The position numbers were made by a program, and so were the translations under genes. The notes under the pieces are model-generated. The model was not told where the DNA came from, did no database searches, and saw only the letters and a list, made by a program, of their open reading frames with translations. Below, piece after piece: positions 1 through 6,232 of a DNA stretch of 9,960 nucleotides. The first letter of the stretch is position 1. Every line of letters starts with the position of its first letter. Source of the stretch: an uncultured Mailhella sp. GTDB lineage: Bacteria > Desulfobacterota > Desulfovibrionia > Desulfovibrionales > Desulfovibrionaceae. The stretch lies in contig CAOMFZ010000073.1 of the NCBI GenBank assembly GCA_948482415.1, positions 1 to 9,960 on the forward strand. Direction: 5' to 3'.

Positions 1-2285
1 GCTTCGGTAATATGGCTGACAGGATAAATGTTAAATAAGCCATTTTCCACCGCGCTGCGTACTTTTTCATTGAGCATGAGGTGTTCAACATTATCTTTTG
101 GAATAATAACGCCTTGTTTTCCTGTCAGTCCGCGCTGTTCGCAAAGTTTGAAAAATCCTTCAATTTTTCTGGTTACGCCGCCAACAGCCATAATATCTCC
201 TGCCTGGCTCACTGCTCCTGTCATAGCAAAGCTCAGATTAATCGGTGTTTTGGAGATAGCAGAAAGCAGGGCTACAAGTTCCGCTCCGGAAGCAGAATCA
301 CCCTCAATGCCGTTATAGCTTTGTTCAAAACACAAACTTCCTGACAAAACAAGAGGTTTGTTTTGCGCAAATTGGGATAACAAATAGCTTTTCAAAATCA
401 TCATAGCTTTGGTATGGATTGGTCCAGCCATTTCAGATTCGCGTTCAAGGTCGATAATTCCGCCGTGTCCAACGCCCACAGTACAGGAAATTTGATGAGG
501 AAGCCCAAATTCAAATTGTCCGGCATAGGTTACGGACAGACCGTTAACTCTGCCAACCGCAGAACCGGAAGTTTGGATTTTGATAATATCTCTGTTATAT
601 TCTTCCATGAACAGTTCTTCAATATAGGCAGAGCGGTGCATTTTTTCATTGTAGGCTTTGTAGATATATTCTCTGTCCACAATTTCTTTATTATCAATGC
701 TTGCAAGGGCAGAAGCTTCAATCATGGTTTCGCGGATAAGCGGGAATTTCAGCGTAATCTTGGTATGGTCTTCGCAAACAAGAGTTGAATAATCAACAAG
801 TGTTGCCATAGCGCTTTTATCAAAAGGAAGCAGATTTGATTCTTCAATAATATGGGCAAGGTTATGCAGCCATGCTTTGATATTTTGTGTATTTCTTTCC
901 GTATCAATGCTCATTTGCGCTTTGATTTTGAAGAGTTTGGAAAATCTGTCATCATTTTCAAGCAAGGTTTCATAAATTTGATCGTTGCCGATAAGGATAA
1001 CTTTCAAATCCAAATCAAGAGCTTGCGGGGAAAGGGTTTTGGTTTTTATAAGTTCGCTGCTGTCATCTTCCACCTTGCTTTTTTGCGCACGAAGCACACG
1101 CAACAAGCCGTCCCAGGCAGTTGGATGTGCAAGAATATCCTCAATATGGAATGCTAAATAGCCGCCGTTGGCTTTATGTACAGAACCAGCTTTAATCAAG
1201 GTAAAGTTTGTGGAAAGCGCGCCCATTTCTGATTCTCTTTCAATACAGCCAAGTACGTTGAAAAAGGTTGGGTGGCTTTCAAAAATAACAGGTGCACCTT
1301 TAAGTTTGCTGTTATCAACAAAAAGGTTGAGCTCATAGCGGGAAAGGCTGTTTTCCTGATTTGGCAGGGTTGGAATGGTGAGTTCTGCAAGACTCAGCGG
1401 GACAGGTGTTTCTTTTGCAAGGAATAAGTCCATGTTTTCGAGCATGTCTTTGTACATGTTTTCAAAGAACGTCGTAACACTTTCCTCATATATGCCCGCA
1501 TGACTGCAAAACTTTTCCTGAAACGGCGTAAAATATTTATGCAGAACATCAACCATGACTTCTTTATCAAGGTCTTTTTGGCTTTGTTTATAATCGCGTT
1601 CTGCTTTGCTCAATTTTTTAATAACGGCTGTCATACTGTGCAGCAAATGATCACTTTTGCGTTTGATGGCAGAGCGAATATTGACGTCCAGCATTTCAAA
1701 ATCTTCATCGCTCAGACGTTTTCCCTCAACCAACGGATAAAGGGTCAGGCTGCCTTGTTCGTCAATATCAAGATTAAAGCCTTGTTTTTCAGCAATGATA
1801 TCCATTTCCTTAATAAAGGACTCGCGGATTTTTTGGAAATTGGATAAAAGCGCTTGTCTTTTCTTTTCATAGGCATGGGTTTCAAAGCGCAGCGGAATTT
1901 CTTTTTTGATTTGCTGTAATATTTTAGCAATTTCTGATTTTAAAATTTTGCCTTGTCCTGCAAGAACTTTCAATAAAATAGGATTATCTTCGTTTTCAAA
2001 GTTATTGACATAGAGCAAATCAGGCGGTGTTTCTTTTTTGAGCGCAATAGGCTTTAAAAATTGAGAGAGCATATAGGCTCTGCCAAGGTCATTTTCCCCT
2101 GCCAAGTAGACATTATAGCCGCTATCCTTAATATTTAATGCAAGAGTAAGCGCTTTAACGGCGCGGGGCTGTGAAAAATCCTTCCGCAAAGATTTGGGAA
2201 TATCATTGCTTGTTTCCCAGGGAATTTTATTGGGGTCAAAAGAAGTATAAAGTTTATTGGCTGGTAATGGGCTGATTTTACTCAT
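1..2285 (-). CDS. Lon-like ATP-dependent protease, AAA_32/Lon_C type (partial, C-terminus cut by window edge)
   Basis: A single open frame runs from ATG at 2285 to the left edge (761 codons, no stop). Family knowledge: these cytoplasmic proteases of about 800 residues couple an AAA+ motor to a Lon-type Ser-Lys peptidase; E. coli YcbZ is a relative. Seen: a P-loop position reading GENDLGRA (63-70, Arg in place of the usual Lys), a helical and charged middle region, GGYLAFHIED (Walker B area), VILIGN (sensor 1 area) and DRFSKLFKIKAQM. The peptidase domain has the block FEQSYNGIEGDSASGAEL with Ser664, and GGVTRKIEGFF with Lys707. The 43-residue Ser-Lys spacing matches E. coli Lon (679/722). Only the last few dozen residues should be missing. 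The start has GAGG seven bases upstream, inside hemC, and overlaps the hemC stop as ATGA, which suggests translational coupling. Family assignment is firm; substrates are unknown. Confidence 0.93.
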   Translation of the reverse strand, partial: MSKISPLPANKLYTSFDPNKIPWETSNDIPKSLRKDFSQPRAVKALTLALNIKDSGYNVYLAGENDLGRAYMLSQFLKPIALKKETPPDLLYVNNFENEDNPILLKVLAGQGKILKSEIAKILQQIKKEIPLRFETHAYEKKRQALLSNFQKIRESFIKEMDIIAEKQGFNLDIDEQGSLTLYPLVEGKRLSDEDFEMLDVNIRSAIKRKSDHLLHSMTAVIKKLSKAERDYKQSQKDLDKEVMVDVLHKYFTPFQEKFCSHAGIYEESVTTFFENMYKDMLENMDLFLAKETPVPLSLAELTIPTLPNQENSLSRYELNLFVDNSKLKGAPVIFESHPTFFNVLGCIERESEMGALSTNFTLIKAGSVHKANGGYLAFHIEDILAHPTAWDGLLRVLRAQKSKVEDDSSELIKTKTLSPQALDLDLKVILIGNDQIYETLLENDDRFSKLFKIKAQMSIDTERNTQNIKAWLHNLAHIIEESNLLPFDKSAMATLVDYSTLVCEDHTKITLKFPLIRETMIEASALASIDNKEIVDREYIYKAYNEKMHRSAYIEELFMEEYNRDIIKIQTSGSAVGRVNGLSVTYAGQFEFGLPHQISCTVGVGHGGIIDLERESEMAGPIHTKAMMILKSYLLSQFAQNKPLVLSGSLCFEQSYNGIEGDSASGAELVALLSAISKTPINLSFAMTGAVSQAGDIMAVGGVTRKIEGFFKLCEQRGLTGKQGVIIPKDNVEHLMLNEKVRSAVENGLFNIYPVSHITE

Positions 2286-3214
2286 TTTATTTCCTCATTG
2301 TATAAGTGTTCAAGGATTTCTTTGCCGCCGTTTTCTAAAATTTTTCCGGCAAGATTTTCGCCCAATGCAACGCGGTTTTGAATGTTGTCTTCCAGCGTAT
2401 AGCGAATGATTTTGCTTGCATCAGGTTCTGCCACAAGTCCCTCTAAAATAAGCGTATCACCTTTTAATTGAGAATGAGACGCAATGGGAACCTGACAGCC
2501 GCCGTCAAGAGCTTTAAGAAAAGACCGTTCCGCTTCGACACAAATCTGTGTTTCTTTGTGATTGAGAAAAGCAATAAGGTCTATGATATCCTGCCTGTCT
2601 TCGCGAATTTCGATACCTAAGGCTCCCTGTCCGCAGGCAGGTAAAAATTTTGGCGCAGTGAGTTTTACTTGATAAGGAACAGATAAGCCCAAACGTTTTA
2701 TGCCGGCGGAAGCTAAAATAATGGCGTCAAATTCGCCGTTCAGCATTTTATTAATGCGGGTTTGCACGTTTCCGCGAAGCATTTTTATGGATAAATCAGG
2801 ACGAAGAGCTAAAATTTGTGCTTGTCTGCGTAAACTGCTTGTTCCTAAGACAGCATTGAGGGGGAGTTCATCGAGATTCTTGTAATTTTTGGAAAGAAAA
2901 ACATCATATCGGTCTTCGCGTTCAGGAATTGCTCCTAAAATAAGTTTAGGAGGAAGAACCATGGGAACGTCTTTCATGCTGTGCACGGCTAAATCCGCAC
3001 TGCCGGAAAGGAGTGCATCTTCAATTTCTTTTACAAAAAGACCTTTGCCGCCCACTTTCGCCAGCGGCACATCTAAAATAATATCACCCTTTGTTTTGAT
3101 GATACTTAATTCAACTTCCAGCTCTTTGTATTTATTTTGTAAAAGCTCTTTAATGTGATTGGCCTGCCATAAGGCAAGCGCACTGCCGCGGGTTGCAATA
3201 GTAATTTTTTTCAT
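2282..3214 (-). CDS. hemC: Porphobilinogen deaminase (hydroxymethylbilane synthase)
   Basis: This cytoplasmic enzyme joins four porphobilinogen units into hydroxymethylbilane (EC 2.5.1.61), the linear precursor of uroporphyrinogen III and so of haem, sirohaem and cobalamin. The 310 residues match the usual length. Seen: N-terminal ATRGSALALWQ, VHSMKDVP with the catalytic Asp82, GTSSLRRQAQ (Arg129/Arg130), RGNVQTR (Arg147/Arg153), ACGQGALGIE, and LDGGCQVP with Cys240, the attachment site of the dipyrromethane cofactor. All key residues are present. AAGGA lies six bases before the ATG. It is the second gene of the operon, 46 bases after the FmdB-like gene, and its TGA overlaps the start of the Lon-like protease. 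No other tetrapyrrole gene is in the window. Confidence 0.98.
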   Translation of the reverse strand: MKKITIATRGSALALWQANHIKELLQNKYKELEVELSIIKTKGDIILDVPLAKVGGKGLFVKEIEDALLSGSADLAVHSMKDVPMVLPPKLILGAIPEREDRYDVFLSKNYKNLDELPLNAVLGTSSLRRQAQILALRPDLSIKMLRGNVQTRINKMLNGEFDAIILASAGIKRLGLSVPYQVKLTAPKFLPACGQGALGIEIREDRQDIIDLIAFLNHKETQICVEAERSFLKALDGGCQVPIASHSQLKGDTLILEGLVAEPDASKIIRYTLEDNIQNRVALGENLAGKILENGGKEILEHLYNEEIK

Positions 3215-3260
3215 TGATAATCCTTAAAATGACATTAAATTAATTCAATTAAATGAATGA

Positions 3261-3512
3261 TTAATGTCCGCAGGTTGCGCAGGAGCCGCCGGAGCAGCCG
3301 GCACAGGCGCTGGAACCGGAACCGGTTTGGCTTGACATGCTCGGAATATCAACATTGGAACCGCTTGAATTTTTGCTTCTGCAAGGTCTGGAAATCAATT
3401 TTTCCGTTTTTAAGCTGGAACATTTGGGGCAAGGAGGTAATTCAGTTTGAGAAAAAACAAGTTCTTCAAATTGGTTATCACAATTTAAACAATGAAATTC
3501 AAAAAGAGGCAT
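3261..3512 (-). CDS. FmdB-family zinc-ribbon protein with Cys-rich tail
   Basis: A small 83-residue protein of the FmdB/CxxC_CXXC_SSSS regulatory-type family. It starts MPLFEFHCLNC, with one zinc-binding pair at Cys8/Cys11 and the second at Cys28/Cys31 (CPKC), the family's compact zinc ribbon. The tail is Ser/Gly-rich and ends in a second cluster of the form CxxCxxxxCxxCGH, so another metal site or disulfides are possible. The start chosen is ATG at 3512, which has GGAG five bases upstream and gives the canonical MPxFEF beginning; the in-frame ATG at 3551 would add 13 non-family residues and lies almost on the predicted transcription start. It is the first gene of the operon with hemC and the Lon-like protease. 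FmdB proteins are often called regulators, but the molecular role is not established. Confidence 0.88.
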   Translation of the reverse strand: MPLFEFHCLNCDNQFEELVFSQTELPPCPKCSSLKTEKLISRPCRSKNSSGSNVDIPSMSSQTGSGSSACAGCSGGSCATCGH

Positions 3513-3539
3513 ATTAACTCCATGTAAAAATTTTTTCTT

Positions 3540-3568
3540 AGTATAAGGCAAATAGTTTTAAATTACAA
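3540..3568 (-). promoter_or_regulatory. Sigma70-type promoter of the fmdB-like/hemC/protease operon
   Basis: Reading the minus strand, TTGTAA (3568-3563) and TATACT (3545-3540) are separated by exactly 17 bases. Transcription would start near 3533, about 20 bases before the ATG at 3512 and upstream of its GGAG. It is the only good match in the spacer and supports the downstream start codon. Assigned by pattern only. Confidence 0.6.
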
Positions 3569-3614
3569 TATAAACTGCATAAAGTTTAAAATTAATTTAT
3601 CATTTTGGGATATA

Positions 3615-3643
3615 TTGACAAAAAATAAAATTGTGCGATTTTA
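3615..3643 (+). promoter_or_regulatory. Possible promoter of the secreted-protein gene
   Basis: A perfect TTGACA at 3615-3620 lies 63 bases before the ATG at 3683. The -10 element is unclear: ATTTTA at 17-base spacing (3638-3643) is poor, and TAAAAT (3642-3647) matches better but sits 21 bases away. The region is very AT-rich, so only the -35 word is distinctive. It is divergent from the operon promoter on the other strand. Confidence 0.3.
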
Positions 3644-3682
3644 AAATTATTAAACGAAAAAAAATGTAAAAAAGGAATAACT

Positions 3683-4108
3683 ATGCGTTATATCATTTGT
3701 ATACTTTCTTTTGTAAGCTTGTTTTTTGTTGGTCAAGCCTATGCGCTTGATGAAAAATTGGAATTTATGGACGTCACACTTCCTGTAAATTGGGAAGTGG
3801 TCAAGTCAACAAGTGATCAGGTTGAATTTGCCAACAGGGCACAGCAGGCACGTTTTATTTTCAAAAAAATTCCTGTGTATAATGTTTCTTTAGAGGATTA
3901 TTCAAGGGCGCTTATGAAAGCTCATTCAGGCTTTAATTTTACCAAACGTACCAATACAATTTATTATTTTGAATATATGTATGGGTATAACAGTGCCTGG
4001 ACTTTGGTTGAATATTATAATGGACGCAGGGATATTTTGACTACGCAAACGGGCATTGGTGAAAGCAATGATTTTGCAGTCATTATGGATTCTATTGTTT
4101 TGAAATAA
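3683..4108 (+). CDS. Small secreted protein of unknown function
   Basis: A 141-residue protein that I do not recognise. Residues 1-21 look like a Sec signal peptide: MRY, a long hydrophobic core, then a Q-A-Y-A end suited to signal peptidase I, giving a mature periplasmic protein of about 120 residues starting LDEKLEF. It has no lipobox Cys. The mature part begins with a 'VTLPVNWEVV' strand-like motif, has an aromatic-rich centre (YYFEYMYGYNSAW) and ends in a hydrophobic strand. The 'LPxxW' opening followed by alternating strands recalls PsbP/DcrB-like small periplasmic folds, but that is a weak inference. There are no Cys residues in the mature part and no obvious catalytic motif. AAGGA lies seven bases before the ATG. 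It is followed by 194 bases and then a separate promoter for the binding protein, so it is probably monocistronic. Confidence 0.8.
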   Translation: MRYIICILSFVSLFFVGQAYALDEKLEFMDVTLPVNWEVVKSTSDQVEFANRAQQARFIFKKIPVYNVSLEDYSRALMKAHSGFNFTKRTNTIYYFEYMYGYNSAWTLVEYYNGRRDILTTQTGIGESNDFAVIMDSIVLK

Positions 4109-4196
4109 AAATGACAAAATTGTAAATATGTTATAACGAATCTGTATGAAATTTTAATTTTTTAATTAAAAATTTTTTTCACAACCTATATTTTTC

Positions 4197-4225
4197 TAGA
4201 CAATTATCGGCATTTATTTTATAGT
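4197..4225 (+). promoter_or_regulatory. Sigma70-type promoter of the binding-protein gene
   Basis: TAGACA (4197-4202) and TATAGT (4220-4225) are separated by 17 bases, each one mismatch from consensus. The predicted start is near 4232, leaving a 5' leader of about 70 bases. It fits the highly expressed look of the gene downstream. Confidence 0.65.
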
Positions 4226-4230
4226 GCAAT

Positions 4231-4302
4231 CAGTTTAGGAGATTTTTCATTTTTGAAAAATTATTTTGTTTAACAATGTAAAATATTTGTTTCGGAGTGG
4301 AA
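4231..4302 (+). other. 5' leader of the binding-protein mRNA with small hairpin
   Basis: The predicted leader has a 7-bp stem (4242-4248 with 4255-4261, loop of six T/A) directly after an AGGAG word at 4237-4241. The real ribosome site is CGGAG at 4293-4297, five bases before ATG 4303. The upstream AGGAG has no convincing reading frame after it. It may be chance or a stabilising 5' element; no known riboswitch motif is recognisable. Confidence 0.25.
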
Positions 4303-5052
4303 ATGAAAAAAATTTTATCTTCATTGTGCTTAGCTTTGGCTTTGCTTATCGGTCAACAAGCTCAAGCAGCTGATGACGCAGTTGTTATTGCTACAAACCC
4401 AACATGGCCTCCAATGGAATTTGTTGACATGGATAAAAAGATTGTTGGTTTTGAAATTGACCTTCTTGATGCCATTTGTGAAGCAGCTGGTATTAAAGTT
4501 ACCTGGAAAAACGCTGCCTGGGAAGGTATTTTTGGTGAAATCGAATCTCATAACGCTGATATTATTGCTTCTTGCGTAACTATTACTGAAGCCCGTCAAA
4601 AGAAATATCTCTTCTCTGAACCTATATATAATCTTGTTCAAGCTCTTGTTGTTCTTACTGACAGCCCAATTGCCAAGCCTGAAGACCTTAAAGGCGGAAA
4701 ACGCGTAGGTATCCAAATTGGTACTACTGCCGGCGAAGCTTTAAAGAAAATTGATGCTGACTATGTACTTGTAACGTATGACGAAGTTGGTCTTGCTCTT
4801 GAAGACCTCGCAAATGGCCGTCTTGATGCTGTAATGTGTGATGACCCTGTTGCTAAATTCTATGCCAGCCAAAAAGAAGGTTACAAAGGCAAAATGAAGA
4901 TTGCTTTCTCCAGCACAGATGCAGAAGCTATCGGTTTCTTAGTATTGAAAGAAAGAACCGAGCTTATGGATAAACTCTCTGCCGGCTTCAAAGCAATCAA
5001 GGAAAACGGCAAAGAAAAAGAAATTTATTCCAGATGGTTTGGTAATTTCTAA
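4303..5052 (+). CDS. Periplasmic amino-acid-binding protein of an ABC transporter (family 3, SBP_bac_3)
   Basis: Captures a polar amino acid or related solute in the periplasm and delivers it to an inner-membrane ABC permease. The 249 residues are typical. A signal peptide (residues 1-22, ending AQA before ADD) is followed by the binding fold: NPTWPPMEF (32-40), GFEIDLLDAI (49-58), the family signature TITEARQKKYLFSEPIY (93-109) with Arg98 expected to hold the substrate carboxylate, the hinge/lobe 2 segment VGIQIGTTAGE (135-145), and DAVMCDDPVA (175-184) with the usual acidic ligand residue. ATG 4303 is preferred to the in-frame GTG at 4297, because CGGAG lies five bases before the ATG and would overlap the GTG. 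Codon choice looks biased toward C/T-ending codons compared with its neighbours, as in abundant proteins. No permease or ATPase gene is adjacent. The ligand cannot be named. Confidence 0.93.
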   Translation: MKKILSSLCLALALLIGQQAQAADDAVVIATNPTWPPMEFVDMDKKIVGFEIDLLDAICEAAGIKVTWKNAAWEGIFGEIESHNADIIASCVTITEARQKKYLFSEPIYNLVQALVVLTDSPIAKPEDLKGGKRVGIQIGTTAGEALKKIDADYVLVTYDEVGLALEDLANGRLDAVMCDDPVAKFYASQKEGYKGKMKIAFSSTDAEAIGFLVLKERTELMDKLSAGFKAIKENGKEKEIYSRWFGNF

Positions 5053-5074
5053 TTCATAAATTTGCAAACATAAT

Positions 5075-5108
5075 AAAAAAGGCGGCTTCGTATGAGGTCG
5101 CTTTTTTT
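5075..5108 (+). terminator. Intrinsic terminator after the binding-protein gene
   Basis: The stem GCGGCTTC (5082-5089) pairs with GAGGTCGC (5094-5101), with two G-U wobbles and a GTAT loop, followed by seven T (5102-5108). Six A lie before the stem, so it could also work on the other strand. It is 23 bases after the stop codon. Confidence 0.85.
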
Positions 5109-5278
5109 ATGTTTTTTGAAATAAATTTTTTTTTTTGAGAATTTCCAATAACAATTGCAACAAATTTTTGTAATAAAGCTTAAAAAATTTTGTAAAGGGG
5201 GGCAGGGGCTTTTTTATGTATTGTTGGCAATGGCGAAGCCATATAAAGTCTACAATACGTTAAAAAGTTCTCGTCCTG

Positions 5279-5314
5279 AAAAAATCAAGCCCGTAAGGGT
5301 TTACTTGATTTTTT
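5279..5314. terminator. Hairpin with A/T-run arms, possible bidirectional terminator
   Basis: AAAAAATCAAG (5279-5289) and CTTGATTTTTT (5304-5314) are perfect 11-bp inverted arms around a 14-base centre that can itself pair CCC with GGG. The shape (A-run, stem, T-run) fits a weak intrinsic terminator on either strand, and it could end the tetR-type transcript coming from the right. Confidence 0.5.
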
Positions 5315-5318
5315 GAGG

Positions 5319-5345
5319 GAAGAAACTTTTGCTAAAAGTTTCTTC
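5319..5345. repeat. Perfect 12-bp hairpin
   Basis: GAAGAAACTTTT (5319-5330) and AAAAGTTTCTTC (5334-5345) pair perfectly around a three-base loop. No T-run follows on either strand, so it is not a standard terminator; it more resembles a repeat-element stem or an RNA-stabilising 3' structure for the TetR-family gene that ends at 5380. Confidence 0.6.
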
Positions 5346-5379
5346 ACCTGCAAAATTCTCAAAATTTATTGGAAATGCC

Positions 5380-6090
5380 CTATTTAAGAGTGTTATCCAT
5401 TTTGAATTGAAAATAGCTGTTATATTCTGTCATTAAATGATGGGAAAGAAGCTCTACCAGATTATCAATAGAGGGTTGTTTGATGCTGCTAGTTTCGTTT
5501 TCCGGAAAGAAAATAGGGTAGTCACGCAAAAAACCGAGGGTGGTGTTAATAAGCATAAACGCACTGAGTCTTGCCCGTGAGGGATTAATATTATTGGTTG
5601 CTTTATTGATAATAACTTCAATGCTTGCGATGAGCGGTGAAAAAACATCACGATAGCCGGAAATATTATGGCTGTTTTTTTCATAAATATTTTGCAGAAG
5701 AAAAAGAGAATGGCCTGCGATTTGTTCCAATCCAATAAATTTTATGGCTAATGCGTTGATTTCATTTGCCAGCTGCTGAAAAAGTTCCTTACCTTCAATA
5801 TCGCTTTTGGCAAGGAGTTCCAGCTTTTTGACAGAAGGCGTCAAAAGTTCCATGAGGCGGTCTTTGACGCGTTTAATGGCTGCTTCATAAAGTCCCTGCT
5901 TTCCGCCGAAATGAAAAGTGATGAGACCCAGATTGCACTTTGCAGCTTCTGCCAGTGCGCGTGTATTGGTTGCTTTATAACCGTTTTGCCCAAAAAGGCG
6001 GATTGCTTCAATCACAAGTTTTTCTCTTGTGGCTTCGCCTTTCAGTTTTCGCTGGTCTGTTGTTTTGGTTGTTTTTTGATTTTTTTTCAT
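5380..6090 (-). CDS. TetR/AcrR-family transcriptional regulator (CecR-like C-terminal domain)
   Basis: A 236-residue one-component repressor. The N-terminus is a Lys/Thr-rich tail (1-18), then the TetR DNA-binding domain: ATREKLVIEAIRLFGQNGY (20-38), TNTRALAEAAKCNLGLITFHFGGKQGLYEAA (41-71), with the recognition helix near 53-60. The all-helical C-terminal half has a segment around FIGLEQIAGHSLFLL and a VFSPLIASIEVII helix, resembling CecR/DUF1956-type domains (moderate inference). The inducer is unknown. The ribosome site is weak (only a TGGTAA-like word before ATG 6090), but no better in-frame start precedes the DNA-binding domain. It is divergent from the sirtuin gene, with a palindrome between them that could be its operator. 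Its TAG stop abuts the intergenic repeat-like element. Confidence 0.92.
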   Translation of the reverse strand: MKKNQKTTKTTDQRKLKGEATREKLVIEAIRLFGQNGYKATNTRALAEAAKCNLGLITFHFGGKQGLYEAAIKRVKDRLMELLTPSVKKLELLAKSDIEGKELFQQLANEINALAIKFIGLEQIAGHSLFLLQNIYEKNSHNISGYRDVFSPLIASIEVIINKATNNINPSRARLSAFMLINTTLGFLRDYPIFFPENETSSIKQPSIDNLVELLSHHLMTEYNSYFQFKMDNTLK

Positions 6091-6100
6091 GTTATTTACC

Positions 6101-6116
6101 AGCTAACTCATTAGCT
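6101..6116. promoter_or_regulatory. Candidate operator for the TetR-family regulator
   Basis: AGCTAA-CTCA-TTAGCT is a perfect 6-bp inverted repeat with a 4-base centre, 10 bases upstream of the regulator's start codon and just downstream of its predicted promoter. Size, symmetry and place fit autoregulation by a TetR dimer. Assigned by pattern and position only. Confidence 0.5.
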
Positions 6117-6124
6117 ATTTTTCA

Positions 6125-6153
6125 AAAGTAGTTTTTTTTGATAATAATGTCAA
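6125..6153 (-). promoter_or_regulatory. Possible promoter of the TetR-family gene
   Basis: On the minus strand a perfect TTGACA (6153-6148) is followed after 17 bases by TACTTT (6130-6125), a weak -10. Transcription would start near 6118, next to the palindrome at 6101-6116. A 9-base direct repeat (AATGTCAAT 6146-6154, AATGTTAAT 6160-6168) overlaps the -35 word. Confidence 0.4.
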
Positions 6154-6232
6154 TAAATTAATGTTAATCACGTTTGTATTATTGCAAATAAACGAAAAGT
6201 ATTATACAGTATGCAAAATCGAGGTTATCAAT

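Larger units (their letters stand above)
5141..5376. repeat. Intergenic repeat-like element with 11-bp inverted ends and internal hairpins
   Basis: This fills most of the 327-base gene-free stretch. Outer ends ATTTCCAATAA (5141-5151) and TTATTGGAAAT (5366-5376) are perfect inverted copies; with one mismatch they extend to 13 bp. A second word, TTTTGAGAATTT (5133-5144), is inverted at 5353-5364 but in permuted order. Inside are a G-rich run (about 5198-5208), an irregular hairpin (GTATTGT 5218-5224 with ACAATAC 5252-5258, apical ATGGC/GCCAT around 5230-5242), and two longer hairpins at 5279-5314 and 5319-5345. No target-site duplication is visible and no transposase is encoded. It could be a MITE-like or dispersed palindromic repeat; copy number elsewhere cannot be seen from here. 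Confidence 0.45.

Noticed and set aside
28..1847. Several plus-strand reading frames of about 90-125 codons at 28-344, 414-788, 852-1157 and 1500-1847.
   Set aside because: They lie antisense to the continuous protease frame, which carries conserved motifs throughout; their translations show no family features and no ribosome sites.
3513..3551. Longer N-terminus for the FmdB-like protein from ATG 3551.
   Set aside because: The predicted -10 element (3540-3545) lies inside this extension, and the family N-terminus MPxFEF with a good ribosome site starts at 3512.
4150..4182. AT-only inverted sequence after the secreted-protein gene as a terminator.
   Set aside because: There are no G-C pairs in the stem and such pairing is expected by chance in sequence this AT-rich.
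4297..4302. GTG start for the binding protein.
   Set aside because: It overlaps the ribosome site that fits ATG 4303, and signal peptides of this type begin with MKK.
6161..6232. Upstream ATG for the sirtuin.
   Set aside because: The added 24 residues are unrelated to sirtuins, lack a ribosome site and cover the probable promoter region; ATG 6233 has GAGG at good spacing.
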